A DNA stretch of 64,000 nt from Antiquaquibacter oligotrophicus (GCF_020535405.1 NZ_CP085036.1:1178001-1242000), one strand, 5' to 3'. Positions 52,250 to 60,063 are shown, numbered from the stretch's first letter. The notes: a model not told the origin generated them from the sequence alone. Numbers and translations are program-made.

Positions 52250-52268
52250 GGGTCTTGCCGCAAGCCCC
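52250..52268 (-). promoter_or_regulatory. Rifamycin-associated element (RAE)
   Basis: On the minus strand GGGGCTTGCGGCAAGACCC, one base different from the RAE consensus GGGGCTTGCGGCAAGGCCC as I recall it. RAE mediates induction of rifamycin-inactivating genes and of helR in actinobacteria. It is an inverted repeat and ends 5 bp before the helR start codon, within the expected promoter-start region. Confidence 0.75.
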
Positions 52269-52334
52269 CGCCCGAGCGTTAAACTGGACACGGCGGGAGG
52301 GGTGTTCCCGTCTTTTTTGTGCCACGATCGAGCC

Positions 52335-52532
52335 ATGTCGATCTCCAAGAAGCACCGCGCGATCCTCGAACAGCTCAAGCACGACGGGCAGGGTGACACC
52401 GAGCACTACGCCCAGCTGGAGGCGCTCGCCACTCAGGCGGGCAACCTCGCCGCAGGACCCGGCCGCGATGATGCTGCCGCCCACGAGCTCGAGAAGAAGT
52501 TCTCCGACCTCGCGGCGAAGCACCGCAGCTAG
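52335..52532 (+). CDS. Small helical protein, unknown
   Basis: 65-aa soluble protein, mostly helical and charged (ISKKHRAILEQLKHDGQG; AAHELEKKFSDLAAKHRS). Start ATG 52335 fits a CACGAT -10-like box six bases upstream; a short hairpin and T-run (52294-52316) lies just before it. Divergent from helR, so the RAE could act on both, though the T-run would work against transcription from that side. No family recognised. Confidence 0.55.
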   Translation: MSISKKHRAILEQLKHDGQGDTEHYAQLEALATQAGNLAAGPGRDDAAAHELEKKFSDLAAKHRS

Positions 52533-52987
52533 CCGGCCTCCCGGTCTCGTTTGGCCTTGCCGCCCTCGGCAGCGAAGGCCAAACGCAAGAGGGTTTCGCG
52601 ATTACGCACGCGCAGCAGCGACTCCGTAACCGGTCGTGGGACGAGCCGTGCCGGTCCCCTCAGCACCTCTTCCGTCATCCGCACAACACACCCGTCACCG
52701 CGGGGCTTGACCTCGATTATGACGAGGGCCTCGCCGAGCGGCCACCCGGCGGGCTTCATCGCCATCTTGTGTGGCGGATCCCACTCGAGGACGGTTGTGC
52801 GGTCGTCAATGACTGCGGGCCACAGGCCGAACGAGTGATGGAGCTGGCTCCCCACCTCAGGCCACGACTCGTCGACGTCGCGCATGCGGGATGCCCCCAC
52901 CACCCACGTCGGAAACACCCAGCCGTCCGCGAGCACCGCGAAAACATCGTCGGGCGAGCACGCCATCTCGCGCACGGTCACGGACAT
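52529..52987 (-). CDS. SRPBCC domain (START-like) protein
   Basis: 152-aa helix-grip protein: VTVREMACSPDDVFAVLADGW, VGASRMRDVDESWPEVGSQLHHSFG and TTVLEWDPPHKMAMKPAGW mark the polyketide-cyclase/SRPBCC fold, which binds hydrophobic ligands in a cavity. GGCGGA upstream of the ATG (52987). It lies five bases after the stop of the phytoene-dehydrogenase-like gene on the same strand, so it is probably cotranscribed and may act on the same substrate. Confidence 0.88.
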   Translation of the reverse strand: MSVTVREMACSPDDVFAVLADGWVFPTWVVGASRMRDVDESWPEVGSQLHHSFGLWPAVIDDRTTVLEWDPPHKMAMKPAGWPLGEALVIIEVKPRGDGCVVRMTEEVLRGPARLVPRPVTESLLRVRNRETLLRLAFAAEGGKAKRDREAG

Positions 52988-52992
52988 TCCGC

Positions 52993-54447
52993 CTACCTTT
53001 CGGGCCCGAGTTGTGGGCCGGTTGTGATGCCGAACTCGTGCCGAAGCGCGCTGCGGGCAGCGTAGTAACCGGCAAGGCCGTGCACGCCGGGCCCGGGCGG
53101 TGTCGACGAGGAGCAGAGGTAGATGCCGCGACCGGGGGTTCGCCACGGATCGGTCGAGAGCACGGGTCGTGCAACGAGCTGAAGAAATCCAGCCTCACCC
53201 GCGGCGATGTCGCCGCCAACGTAATTGGGGTTCTGCATCTCCATGTCGACCGCGGTTTTGCTCGCGCTCGCCAGAATCGTGTCGCGAAACCCGGGGGCGA
53301 ATCGTTCGATCTGCGCGGTGACCGCCTCCGTTTGATCCGAGGTCGAGCCGCTCGGCACGTGGGTGTAAGCCCACAGTGTGTGTTTGCCCTCCGGTGCGCG
53401 GGTCGGGTCGCCGACCCCCGGCTGGGAGACGAGCACGTAGGGGCGAGAGCTGTGTCGCCCCGCCGCGACCTCCCGTTCGGCGTGCGCGATCTCGGCACGA
53501 GTGCCGCCGAGGTGCACGGTCCCCGCCGACGCGAGGTCGGGATTGGCCCACGGCACGGGCGCGGAGAGCGCGAAGTCGACCTTGGCCGCGCCGCTGCCGT
53601 ACCGGAAGTTATCCAGGCGGCGCAGGTACGAGTCTGGGAGGTGGGACCGGGCAATGGAGGCCAGTCCGCGCGGTGCGACGTCGAGGAGCACAACTCGTGC
53701 TGGCGGCAGCTCGGCGAGGGAGGTGACGCCCGTGTCGGTGATGATCGTGCCACCGTGGGCTCGAAGATCGTCGGCGAGGGCATCCGCTATCGCCTGGCTG
53801 CCGCCCACCGGGATCGGCCACCCGCGAGCGTGAGCGTACGTTCCGAGTGAGAGCGCCGCGGCCGCGGCCGCGAGGCTCGGCATGGGACGGATGGCGTGGG
53901 CCGCGACACCCGAGATCATGGCGGGGGCGAGGTCTTCGCGAAAGCGGGTGTTCCAGTCGATCGAACCCTGCTCAAGCGCCTTCAAGCCGAAGCGCACGGC
54001 CGTGAGCGGATGCGCCGGCACACTCACGAGCGGAGTTCCCGTGTACTGCGCGACGCGGTCCGCGCGCTGCACGAGTGGACCCATGAGCCGACGGTACGAC
54101 GGACCATCACGACCGAGGTCGTCGACCGTGCGGTCGAGATCCCGCCACGCGAGTGCGGCGCGACCCCCGTCGAGCGGATGCCCGTACGAGAGTTCCGGAA
54201 CCACAAGCTCGATGCGCTTGTCGAGGCCGAACTTGCGGAAGAAGCCGCTCGCGAGGGCGAGGGGGTGCACGGCAGAGCACACGTCGTGCCGAAAGCCCGG
54301 AAGCGTCAACTCCGCGGTGCGCGTCCCGCCTCCCACGGTCGACTCACGCTCGTAGACGGCGACCGAGAGCCCCGAGCGGGCGAGAGTCACGGCGGCCGCG
54401 AGCCCATTGGGTCCTGCGCCCACGACGATCGCGTCGTATCGCTCCAC
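52993..54447 (-). CDS. Phytoene-dehydrogenase-like FAD oxidoreductase
   Basis: 484-aa flavoprotein: dinucleotide motif VVGAGPNGLAAAVTLARSGL at the start, GGGTRTAELTLPGFRHDVCSA, and the C-terminal FAD-site GRGIYLCSSSTPPGPGVHGLAG. It belongs with carotenoid-desaturase-like and NAD(P)/FAD-dependent oxidoreductases of broad, mostly unknown, substrate. GTG start (54447) directly follows the TAG of the upstream small gene. No other carotenoid genes are near. Confidence 0.9.
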   Translation of the reverse strand: MERYDAIVVGAGPNGLAAAVTLARSGLSVAVYERESTVGGGTRTAELTLPGFRHDVCSAVHPLALASGFFRKFGLDKRIELVVPELSYGHPLDGGRAALAWRDLDRTVDDLGRDGPSYRRLMGPLVQRADRVAQYTGTPLVSVPAHPLTAVRFGLKALEQGSIDWNTRFREDLAPAMISGVAAHAIRPMPSLAAAAAALSLGTYAHARGWPIPVGGSQAIADALADDLRAHGGTIITDTGVTSLAELPPARVVLLDVAPRGLASIARSHLPDSYLRRLDNFRYGSGAAKVDFALSAPVPWANPDLASAGTVHLGGTRAEIAHAEREVAAGRHSSRPYVLVSQPGVGDPTRAPEGKHTLWAYTHVPSGSTSDQTEAVTAQIERFAPGFRDTILASASKTAVDMEMQNPNYVGGDIAAGEAGFLQLVARPVLSTDPWRTPGRGIYLCSSSTPPGPGVHGLAGYYAARSALRHEFGITTGPQLGPER

Positions 54448-54615
54448 CTAGGCGCCCTGTTTGTCGGGGTTGCCCGGTCGCACGGCTGCCGTGTCCGCCA
54501 CGTCGATCCGCGTCGTGTCGCCGTGCTGCGTTGTGGTGATGCGCGGCGCCGCATCCGATTCGTCGGATTTGGGCGCTCGCGTGAGTTGATCGTGGCGCTT
54601 CTCGTCGTCGGTCAT
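54448..54615 (-). CDS. Small charged protein, unknown
   Basis: 55-aa hydrophilic protein (TDDEKRHDQLTRAPKSDESD; TTRIDVADTAAVRPGNPDKQ). ATG at 54615; a GTG eight codons earlier is possible. Its TAG touches the start of the flavoprotein gene, so it is the first gene of that unit. Likely disordered; no family recognised. Confidence 0.5.
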   Translation of the reverse strand: MTDDEKRHDQLTRAPKSDESDAAPRITTTQHGDTTRIDVADTAAVRPGNPDKQGA

Positions 54616-54735
54616 GCCGTCGGATGCTCGTGCGTTCACGGTCACGACGTTACGCGCTCGCGCTGCCGCGGGTCGAGGCCTTGACACCCTCGCGCGCGAT
54701 GGACCGGAGGTTCAGCAGGTAGGACAGCCGTGCGC

Positions 54736-55059
54736 TCACGCCGTTTGCAGTTCTTCCGCGGTCTCCGGCTCTGGCATCAGCATGAGGCCGGTGGGCTGGT
54801 GCGCGGATTCGATGATCTGCTTCACCCACGGCTGATTGATCCTGGGCGGCCTGCTCCCGTGGAAGAGAAATCGCAGGTCGGTGGTCGGTGAGATCCAGAG
54901 TGTCTCGCGACCGCTACCGATGTCCGCTGGCCTCACAAACGAGAACGCGGTGCTCTCACCAGCCCGCATGAGGCTCAGGATGGCCACTTTCAGGTGCGCG
55001 AGCGGGCGATCGTCGATCTGCACCGCATAGGCAGTTGTTCCGTAATACAGATAACCCAT
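54736..55059 (-). CDS. DUF7882-type small protein 1
   Basis: 107-aa protein: MGYLYYGTTAYAVQIDDRPLAHLKVAI, then FSFVRPADIGSGRETLWISP and FLFHGSRPPRINQPWVKQII. A paralogue lies at 57366-57689 with the same pattern. Such proteins are often mislabelled as DNA-ligase-like in Microbacteriaceae; they have no catalytic motif. Unit of unknown function, probably stress-related. Confidence 0.75.
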   Translation of the reverse strand: MGYLYYGTTAYAVQIDDRPLAHLKVAILSLMRAGESTAFSFVRPADIGSGRETLWISPTTDLRFLFHGSRPPRINQPWVKQIIESAHQPTGLMLMPEPETAEELQTA

Positions 55060-55246
55060 CGTTCAGTCCTCCCAGGTGACTTCACGTTGACGGGTGCAAC
55101 GCGACGCCGATGCGTCGGTGACCCACAAACGGGGGCCACTCTCAGAGTCCCACGATGTGACCTCTTTCGATAGGGGTTGCGCTGAGCGCGGAACGGTGCC
55201 GAGTCAACCCCGTGACGACCGCCGAAGCCCGTCATACATTCGTGTC

Positions 55247-56203
55247 GTGAGACTCACCCAGGCCAGGCCCTACGAAGCGCCGGGCGTCACGCGCATCCGG
55301 CGCGGGGACGCGTTCGACTACCGCAGACCCGACCGGCGGAAGGTGGGCGCCGAGGAGCGTGCGCGATTTGACGCCCTCGCCATACCGCCAGCGTGGCGGG
55401 AGGTGTGGATCGCGCCGAGCCCGTCGTCTCACATCCTCGCGGTCGGTCTCGACGACGCCGGCAGGCGCCAGTACATCTACCACCCTGCATGGCGGGCGGC
55501 TCAAGACGAAGCGAAGTTCGATCGCGCGCTCGCCCTCGCAGCGGCTCTCCCCGCGGCACGCCGTCGTGCCGCACGCAGCTTCGGCGAACCCGCACTCTCG
55601 CGCGACCGGGTGCTCGCCACCGCCTTCCGTATCCTCGACCTCACCGCAATGCGCGTGGGCAACGAGACCTACGCGACTACTAACGGCTCGCGTGGCCTGT
55701 GCACGCTCCTCGTGCGGCATGTGGTCGTCGGCGACGGCGGCGTGACCTTCGACTTCGTCGGCAAGAGTCGGCAGCGGGCATCCATCGCCGTCACGGATGC
55801 ACCCCTTCTCCTTGCGCTGGACGAGCTGACCACCCACAGGGCCGCTGGCAGTCGACTCCTCGCGTGGGCAAACGGACGACGCCGCGACCCCATTCGCACG
55901 TCCGAGGTCAACGAGTTCATCCGGGGTACGGCAGGTGACGGCTTCACCGCGAAAGACTTCCGCACCCTCCACGCCACGGCCACCGCGGCAGCAGCTCTCC
56001 CCCGCCGCACGCCGGAGGCGGAGCGCGAGGTGCAGCGAGCGATCCGCGAGGCGACGGATGCCGCGGCCCGGATGCTCGGCAATACGCCGACCGTTGCCCG
56101 GGCGAGCTACATCCACCCCGCTGTCTTCGAAAGGTTCATCGACGGGCGCACGATCGCACGCCCCGGAAGTATGACCTCGCTCCTGGAGTTGCTCCAGGAC
56201 TGA
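55247..56203 (+). CDS. DNA topoisomerase IB
   Basis: 318-aa poxvirus-like type IB topoisomerase, which nicks one strand through a 3' phosphotyrosine. Shown: YRRPDRRKVGAEERARFDALAIPPAWREVWI (N-terminal domain, in parts), the core segment MRVGNETYATTNGSRGLCTL, DFVGKSRQR, FTAKDFRTLHATATAAAAL and the catalytic Tyr in ASYIHPAVFERF. Start GTG 55247 lies six bases after TACATT (55235-55240), no ribosome binding site. The preceding 50 codons of open frame are not coding-like. Confidence 0.93.
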   Translation: MRLTQARPYEAPGVTRIRRGDAFDYRRPDRRKVGAEERARFDALAIPPAWREVWIAPSPSSHILAVGLDDAGRRQYIYHPAWRAAQDEAKFDRALALAAALPAARRRAARSFGEPALSRDRVLATAFRILDLTAMRVGNETYATTNGSRGLCTLLVRHVVVGDGGVTFDFVGKSRQRASIAVTDAPLLLALDELTTHRAAGSRLLAWANGRRRDPIRTSEVNEFIRGTAGDGFTAKDFRTLHATATAAAALPRRTPEAEREVQRAIREATDAAARMLGNTPTVARASYIHPAVFERFIDGRTIARPGSMTSLLELLQD

Positions 56204-56233
56204 CTTCAATCCACCACGAGAACGGAGAACCTC

Positions 56234-56698
56234 ATGCCGTCGACAACAGAACTAGCGGAGCGTCTCGCACGCCGCGTGAGCGACCGCGGGGCATCGGTCG
56301 CCGTCGCGGAATCCCTCACCTCCGGGACGATCGCGAGCGCCTTGGGCGCGAGCGAAGGGTCGTCGGAGTGGTTTCGCGGTGGGGTGATCGCCTACGCGCC
56401 GGAGGTGAAGTTCGACGTGCTGGGGGTGGAGCCTGGCCCCGTAGTCACCCGCGAGGCCGCGGAGACCATGGCGCACGGGGTCGCGAAGCTCTGTGGAGCG
56501 GACCTCGGCCTCGCCGTAACCGGCGTCGGCGGTCCAGCTCGAGAGGGCGACATTGAACCCGGGACGGTGTTTATTGCCGCGGTATACGACGGCACCGTCG
56601 TGTCTCAGCAGCGACGTTTTCCTGGAGGCATGGACCGGGTCCTCGAGGCGACAGTGGGTGCCGCGCTCGAACTCGGATTGCGTGCCCTAGACAACTGA
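56234..56698 (+). CDS. CinA C-terminal family (NMN amidohydrolase-like)
   Basis: 154-aa stand-alone CinA-C/PncC-type protein: VAVAESLTSGTIASALGAS, YAPEVKFDVLGVEPG, AVTGVGGP and PGTVFIA, the family's deamidase motifs (catalytic Ser in AESLTSG). PncC releases nicotinate mononucleotide from NMN; a NAD-recycling role is inferred. ATG 56234, 30 bp after the topoisomerase stop. Confidence 0.9.
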   Translation: MPSTTELAERLARRVSDRGASVAVAESLTSGTIASALGASEGSSEWFRGGVIAYAPEVKFDVLGVEPGPVVTREAAETMAHGVAKLCGADLGLAVTGVGGPAREGDIEPGTVFIAAVYDGTVVSQQRRFPGGMDRVLEATVGAALELGLRALDN

Positions 56699-56821
56699 GT
56701 CGCGCACGTAGCACTCGGAACAGTGCCATCGCAACCCCTCCCGTGTGAGGGTCGAACGGTGGTTCAGTAGAGCCGGTTCCGAGACCCGGAACAGCAGAAA
56801 GTGATCGACTGGGAGGTCGTC

Positions 56822-57088
56822 ATGGGTATCATCGCCTGGATCATTCTGGGGCTGGCAGCAGGGGCGATCGCGAAGGCGATTCTGCCGGGCCGTCAGGGCG
56901 GCGGCTGGATCGTCACGCTCATCCTCGGCATCGTCGGAGCACTGTTGGGAGGCTTCATCGGCAGCGCCATCTTCGGCGTCGGCCTCGAGGGCTTCTTCGA
57001 CATCTCGACCTGGCTGCTCGCGATCGGTGGCGCGATTCTCGTGCTCTTGATCTACGGCCTGGTCACGCGCGGATCGCGCCGCGCCTAA
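56822..57088 (+). CDS. GlsB/YeaQ/YmgE stress-response membrane protein
   Basis: 88-aa protein with two or three membrane helices and the Gly-rich patterns LGLAAGAIAKAILPGRQGGGW and GIVGALLGGFIGSAIFG of the transglycosylase-associated (GlsB) family. Induced under stress in many bacteria, mechanism unknown. ATG 56822 has GGGAGG upstream. It ends 26 bp before a strong terminator. Confidence 0.92.
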   Translation: MGIIAWIILGLAAGAIAKAILPGRQGGGWIVTLILGIVGALLGGFIGSAIFGVGLEGFFDISTWLLAIGGAILVLLIYGLVTRGSRRA

Positions 57089-57114
57089 CGGCCACAGGTC
57101 CCCCAAGGGGTACA

Positions 57115-57148
57115 AAAAGGGCGGTGAGCTTCGGCTCACCGCCCTTTT
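57115..57148. terminator. Bidirectional intrinsic terminator
   Basis: AAAAGGGCGGTGAGC-TTCG-GCTCACCGCCCTTTT: perfect 15-bp stem with a stable TTCG loop and A/T runs on each side, between convergent genes. Confidence 0.92.
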
Positions 57149-57156
57149 GTGTTCCG

Positions 57157-57369
57157 CTACTCGGCGGGGTCGCTCGTGTCGATGAGGCTGATCGGGATGC
57201 CGGCGCAAATGAGGATCTCCGCCGCCTGAAGTTTGCCCCGCCCGTGGTTGACCGTGATCCACCCCGGCTCACCGGTGGCGAGCACTCCGGCGATCTTCGC
57301 CTTCACGTCGTCCGCGGTGAGTGCGACGACGTACTCGATTCCGTCGTAGAGGATCGTGGTGCGGCTCAT
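57157..57369 (-). CDS. Small protein coupled to DUF7882 gene
   Basis: 70-aa alpha-beta protein (TTILYDGIEYVVALTADDVK; GWITVNHGRGKLQAAEIL). The ATG overlaps the stop of the DUF7882 gene (ATGA). Resembles small actinobacterial proteins of unknown role; I do not recognise it further. Confidence 0.65.
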   Translation of the reverse strand: MSRTTILYDGIEYVVALTADDVKAKIAGVLATGEPGWITVNHGRGKLQAAEILICAGIPISLIDTSDPAE

Positions 57370-57689
57370 GATTCTCCGTTCGTGGCAGGCGCGGAGGTGG
57401 GTTCGGCTGTGATCTGCAGACCGGACGGGGTATTGGCTGACAGCAACATCTCGTCGATCCACTCACGGTTGAGGGCGGGAGGTCTGCTCCCGAAGAACTT
57501 GAACGAGATCGGAATCGACGGATGCACCCAGATCACCGAGCGTCCGTTTCCGATAGCGGAGTCATCCTTCCAACTGAAGAAAAACGCTTCATTGCGTCTC
57601 AACTTCGCGCCGATGACCACCTGGAGATGGGCCAGTGTGCGGTCATCGAAGTCCGCCGCCAGCGTTGAGTCATATGTGAGAGTGCCCAT
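57366..57689 (-). CDS. DUF7882-type small protein 2
   Basis: 107-aa paralogue of the protein at 54736: MGTLTYDSTLAADFDDRTLAHLQVVI, FFFSWKDDSAIGNGRSVIWVHP and FKFFGSRPPALNREWIDEM. The ATG at 57689 was chosen from this alignment; the longer frame is not coding-like. First gene of a two-gene unit. Confidence 0.75.
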   Translation of the reverse strand: MGTLTYDSTLAADFDDRTLAHLQVVIGAKLRRNEAFFFSWKDDSAIGNGRSVIWVHPSIPISFKFFGSRPPALNREWIDEMLLSANTPSGLQITAEPTSAPATNGES

Positions 57690-57843
57690 GGTCACTCCAT
57701 TGTGAGGGTAAGAGCGTCGGAGCGCAGTACCCCACCCGGGGTGAACGACCCTTCTTGCCACTGCCGTCTGCACCGTCGCTCCCGCTCCCTGTCAGCGTTC
57801 ACCGACACTGCTCCATCGTGCGTCTGCCGGTGGTCGCGATCAA

Positions 57844-57922
57844 CGGGTTGACATGTCATCGAATGCGCCCGACCATGCGCTTTGTCAACCCCCGGGCAGT
57901 CGCGGGAAAGCGGGCTTAGCGT
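57844..57922. promoter_or_regulatory. Inverted pair of GTCAACCC motifs in a divergent gap
   Basis: GTCAACCCC (57884-57892) on the + strand is followed after 24 bases by TAGCGT (57917-57922), six bases before the flavodoxin-like gene's ATG. A second GTCAACCC[G] faces the other way (57852-57844) towards the DUF7882 unit; there the expected TAGCGT box is not seen. Confidence 0.6.
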
Positions 57923-57928
57923 CGAAGG

Positions 57929-58549
57929 ATGATGCCTCGAGACATTTCCGTCCTCGCCCTCGTCTGCACGCTCACCCCGTCGCCGGAGCTATCGAGTACG
58001 CAGCTCCTCGCCGATCAGGTGCTCGCGAGTTTCCGGGAGCTCGGTGTGCTCGGGCAGTCCGTGCGCACGGTCGACATGAACGTCTCGCCGGGAGTGACGG
58101 CGAACGAGGGTGACGGTGACGGCTGGCCGCGCATCCGGTCGCTCATCATGGCCGCGGACATCCTGCTCGTGGCAACACCGATCTGGATGGGCCATGCCTC
58201 GAGCGAGGCCTATCGCGCGATGGAGCGACTGGATGCCGAACTCTCCACGTTCGACGATGAGGGCCGCGCGATCCTCGCGGGCAAGGTGGCAACAGTCGCG
58301 GTCGTCGGCAACGAGGACGGCGCCCACAAGGCGACCGCGGACCTGTATCAGGGGCTCAACGATGTCGGCTTCACGATCCCGTCTCAGGGTGGAACCTATT
58401 GGGTCGGTCAGGCGATGCAGACGGTCGACTACAAAGACCTGGACTCCATCCCGGACGAGGTCGCGAATGCGAATCTGCTGCTCGCCACCAACGCCACCCA
58501 CCTCGCGTCGGTGCTGCGCGAGAAGCCGTACCTTCCGACGCGACCGTAA
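57929..58549 (+). CDS. Flavodoxin/NAD(P)H-FMN reductase-like protein
   Basis: 206-aa alpha-beta flavoprotein of the FMN-reductase/flavodoxin type: SVLALVCTLTPSPELSSTQLLAD (phosphate loop region), IMAADILLVATPIWMGHASS and VATVAVVGNEDGAHKA. Probably an NAD(P)H:quinone or FMN reductase of stress type. Two ATGs stand in tandem (57929, 57932); no ribosome binding site, leaderless start likely. Confidence 0.85.
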   Translation: MMPRDISVLALVCTLTPSPELSSTQLLADQVLASFRELGVLGQSVRTVDMNVSPGVTANEGDGDGWPRIRSLIMAADILLVATPIWMGHASSEAYRAMERLDAELSTFDDEGRAILAGKVATVAVVGNEDGAHKATADLYQGLNDVGFTIPSQGGTYWVGQAMQTVDYKDLDSIPDEVANANLLLATNATHLASVLREKPYLPTRP

Positions 58550-58553
58550 GCCT

Positions 58554-58592
58554 GTCAACCCCTTCACAGCCAACACCGACCCCTGATGGTCT
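58554..58592 (+). promoter_or_regulatory. GTCAACCCC motif before the SDR gene
   Basis: GTCAACCCC (58554-58562), followed after 24 bases by TGGTCT (58587-58592), a weak match to the TAGCGT box seen elsewhere. The SDR gene has its own AAGAGGAGG ribosome binding site. Confidence 0.4.
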
Positions 58593-58623
58593 GGAGTGAC
58601 GCTAGCGAAGAGGAGGCACCCAC

Positions 58624-59502
58624 ATGTCCACAACGGACGACCCGCGTGACGACCACCCCGCAGACGGATTCGACGGCACGCCACAGTCACAGCCGGGGCT
58701 TACCGGCGACACCAATCCCGCACCCGATCACGGCGAATCGAGCTACGTCGGCACGGGCAAGCTGACCGGTCGTCGCGCCCTCATCACGGGCGGTGACTCC
58801 GGTATTGGTAGGGCGGTTGCCATTGCGTTCGCCCGGGAGGGGGCGGATGTCGCGATCGTGCACCTTCCCGAGGAGCAGGAGGACGCGGCATCCACCGCCG
58901 AACTCATCGCCGAAGCGGGCCGCAAGGCGCTGCTGATCCCGGGTGATGCTCGCGACGAGAAGTTCTGTGTTGACGCGGTCGAGCAGACCGTCGCCGCGTT
59001 CGGGGGGCTCGACATCCTCATCCCCAATGCCGCATACCAGAAGGACCGCGACGGCATCGAGAACCTCGAGACCGCTGAGTTTCAGCGGGTGATCGAGACG
59101 AACCTGTACTCCATGCTGTGGTTCACCCGCGCGGCGGTGCCCCACCTCGAGCCCGGCTCGAGCATCATCGTCACGAGTTCGATTCAGGCGTTTTCGCCGT
59201 CTCCCGGGCTCGTGGACTACGCCATGACGAAGGCGGCACAGGTGGCGTTCGTTCGCGCCATGTCGCAGGAGCTCGGGGAGCGTGGCATCCGTGTCAACGC
59301 TGTCGCCCCCGGCCCGATCTGGACGCCGCTCATCCCGGCAACGGACTGGCCGGAGAAGGTCGAGGAGTTCGGCAAGGACACCCCGCTCGGGCGTCCGGGG
59401 CAGCCAGCCGAACTCGCACCCGCATACGTGCTGCTCGCCAGCGACGACGGCTCCTACATGTCGGGTGGCGTGATTCCGGTCACCGGCGGCAAACCCCTGT
59501 AG
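58624..59502 (+). CDS. SDR family oxidoreductase
   Basis: 292-aa short-chain dehydrogenase with an N-terminal extension of about 45 residues (QPGLTGDTNPAPDHGESSYVGTGKLTGRRALITGG; motif LITGGDSGIGRAVAI), active-site Tyr-Lys in LVDYAMTKAA, and PGPIWTPLIPATDWPEK. The extended N-terminus and PATDW pattern match stress-induced general-stress-protein-39-type SDRs. AAGAGGAGG precedes the ATG. Substrate unknown. Confidence 0.92.
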   Translation: MSTTDDPRDDHPADGFDGTPQSQPGLTGDTNPAPDHGESSYVGTGKLTGRRALITGGDSGIGRAVAIAFAREGADVAIVHLPEEQEDAASTAELIAEAGRKALLIPGDARDEKFCVDAVEQTVAAFGGLDILIPNAAYQKDRDGIENLETAEFQRVIETNLYSMLWFTRAAVPHLEPGSSIIVTSSIQAFSPSPGLVDYAMTKAAQVAFVRAMSQELGERGIRVNAVAPGPIWTPLIPATDWPEKVEEFGKDTPLGRPGQPAELAPAYVLLASDDGSYMSGGVIPVTGGKPL

Positions 59503-59526
59503 CCGCCACGAGAGAGGGAGGGGCGG

Positions 59527-59796
59527 ATGCCACGATCGAACGGTAACTCATCACTCAAGGATCCCGAGCTGTACGAGAAACTCCGGGACGAAGGCAATTC
59601 AGCGCAGAAGGCCGCGCGCATCTCGAATGCCGCGGCGCGCGACGGACGATCCACGCTGGGGCGCCGCGGCGGTTCGAGCGGCGACTACGAGGACTGGACG
59701 GTGCCCGAGCTGCGCAAACGGGCGAAAGAGATCGGCCTGACCGGCTACTCGGGTAAACGCAAGAGCGAGCTCATCTCGGCGCTGCGCGATAGCTGA
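59527..59796 (+). CDS. DUF7218/Rho-N-like small protein
   Basis: 89-aa basic protein: SSLKDPELYEKLRDEGNSAQKAARISNAAARDGR at the start (in parts; the KDPELYEKLRDEG motif) and a C-terminal Rho-N/SAP-like helix-extended-loop-helix (WTVPELRKRAKEIGLTGYSG; KRKSELISALR), likely to bind nucleic acid. GGGAGGGGCGG upstream. In the SDR unit (24 bp between). Stress-type protein of unknown role. Confidence 0.85.
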   Translation: MPRSNGNSSLKDPELYEKLRDEGNSAQKAARISNAAARDGRSTLGRRGGSSGDYEDWTVPELRKRAKEIGLTGYSGKRKSELISALRDS

Positions 59797-59807
59797 TCCG
59801 AACAGAG

Positions 59808-59841
59808 CGATGCCCCGCGTCGGCTGGGACACGGGGCATCG
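59808..59841. terminator. Terminator between convergent genes
   Basis: CGATGCCCCG and CGGGGCATCG (10-bp stem) around a 14-base loop, 12 bp past the Rho-N-like gene's stop and 13 bp from the end of the next gene on the other strand. Confidence 0.75.
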
Positions 59842-59853
59842 CGGTCTGTTGGG

Positions 59854-60000
59854 CTACTCCGGTGGAGTGCCGTACGCCTCATCAGGCGTGTCGGGCTCTT
59901 CTGGAGCGCCACCCGAAACGGTGTCCGGCTGAGACTCCGTCTCATCGGGCGCGCTCGGTGTGAGGTCCGGGTCTGTTCCCTGCGTGTTGTCCCTGTCCAT
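59854..60000 (-). CDS. Small acidic protein, unknown (48 aa)
   Basis: A 48-aa acidic, Pro/Thr-rich, probably disordered protein (DRDNTQGTDPDLTPSAPDE; GGAPEEPDTPDEAYGTPPE). Too short for usual gene finding but it begins six bases after a TAGCGT -10 box (60012-60007) that carries the shared GTCAACCCC motif upstream (60045-60037), which supports expression. Confidence 0.55.
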   Translation of the reverse strand: MDRDNTQGTDPDLTPSAPDETESQPDTVSGGAPEEPDTPDEAYGTPPE

Positions 60001-60006
60001 GTGGCA

Positions 60007-60045
60007 ACGCTACGACTCTCGTGCGCTGAAGGGCGAGGGGTTGAC
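60007..60045 (-). promoter_or_regulatory. Shared GTCAACCCC-N24-TAGCGT promoter motif
   Basis: GTCAACCCC (60045-60037), 24 bases, TAGCGT (60012-60007), then TGCCAC and the ATG of the 48-aa gene. Same layout as 48837-48875 and 57884-57922. Confidence 0.6.
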
Positions 60046-60063
60046 GAGCCGCACCCGCCGGGC

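Noticed and set aside
54614..54835. 73-codon + strand frame between small genes
   Set aside because: Antisense to two small genes with better composition and start contexts; no ribosome binding site.
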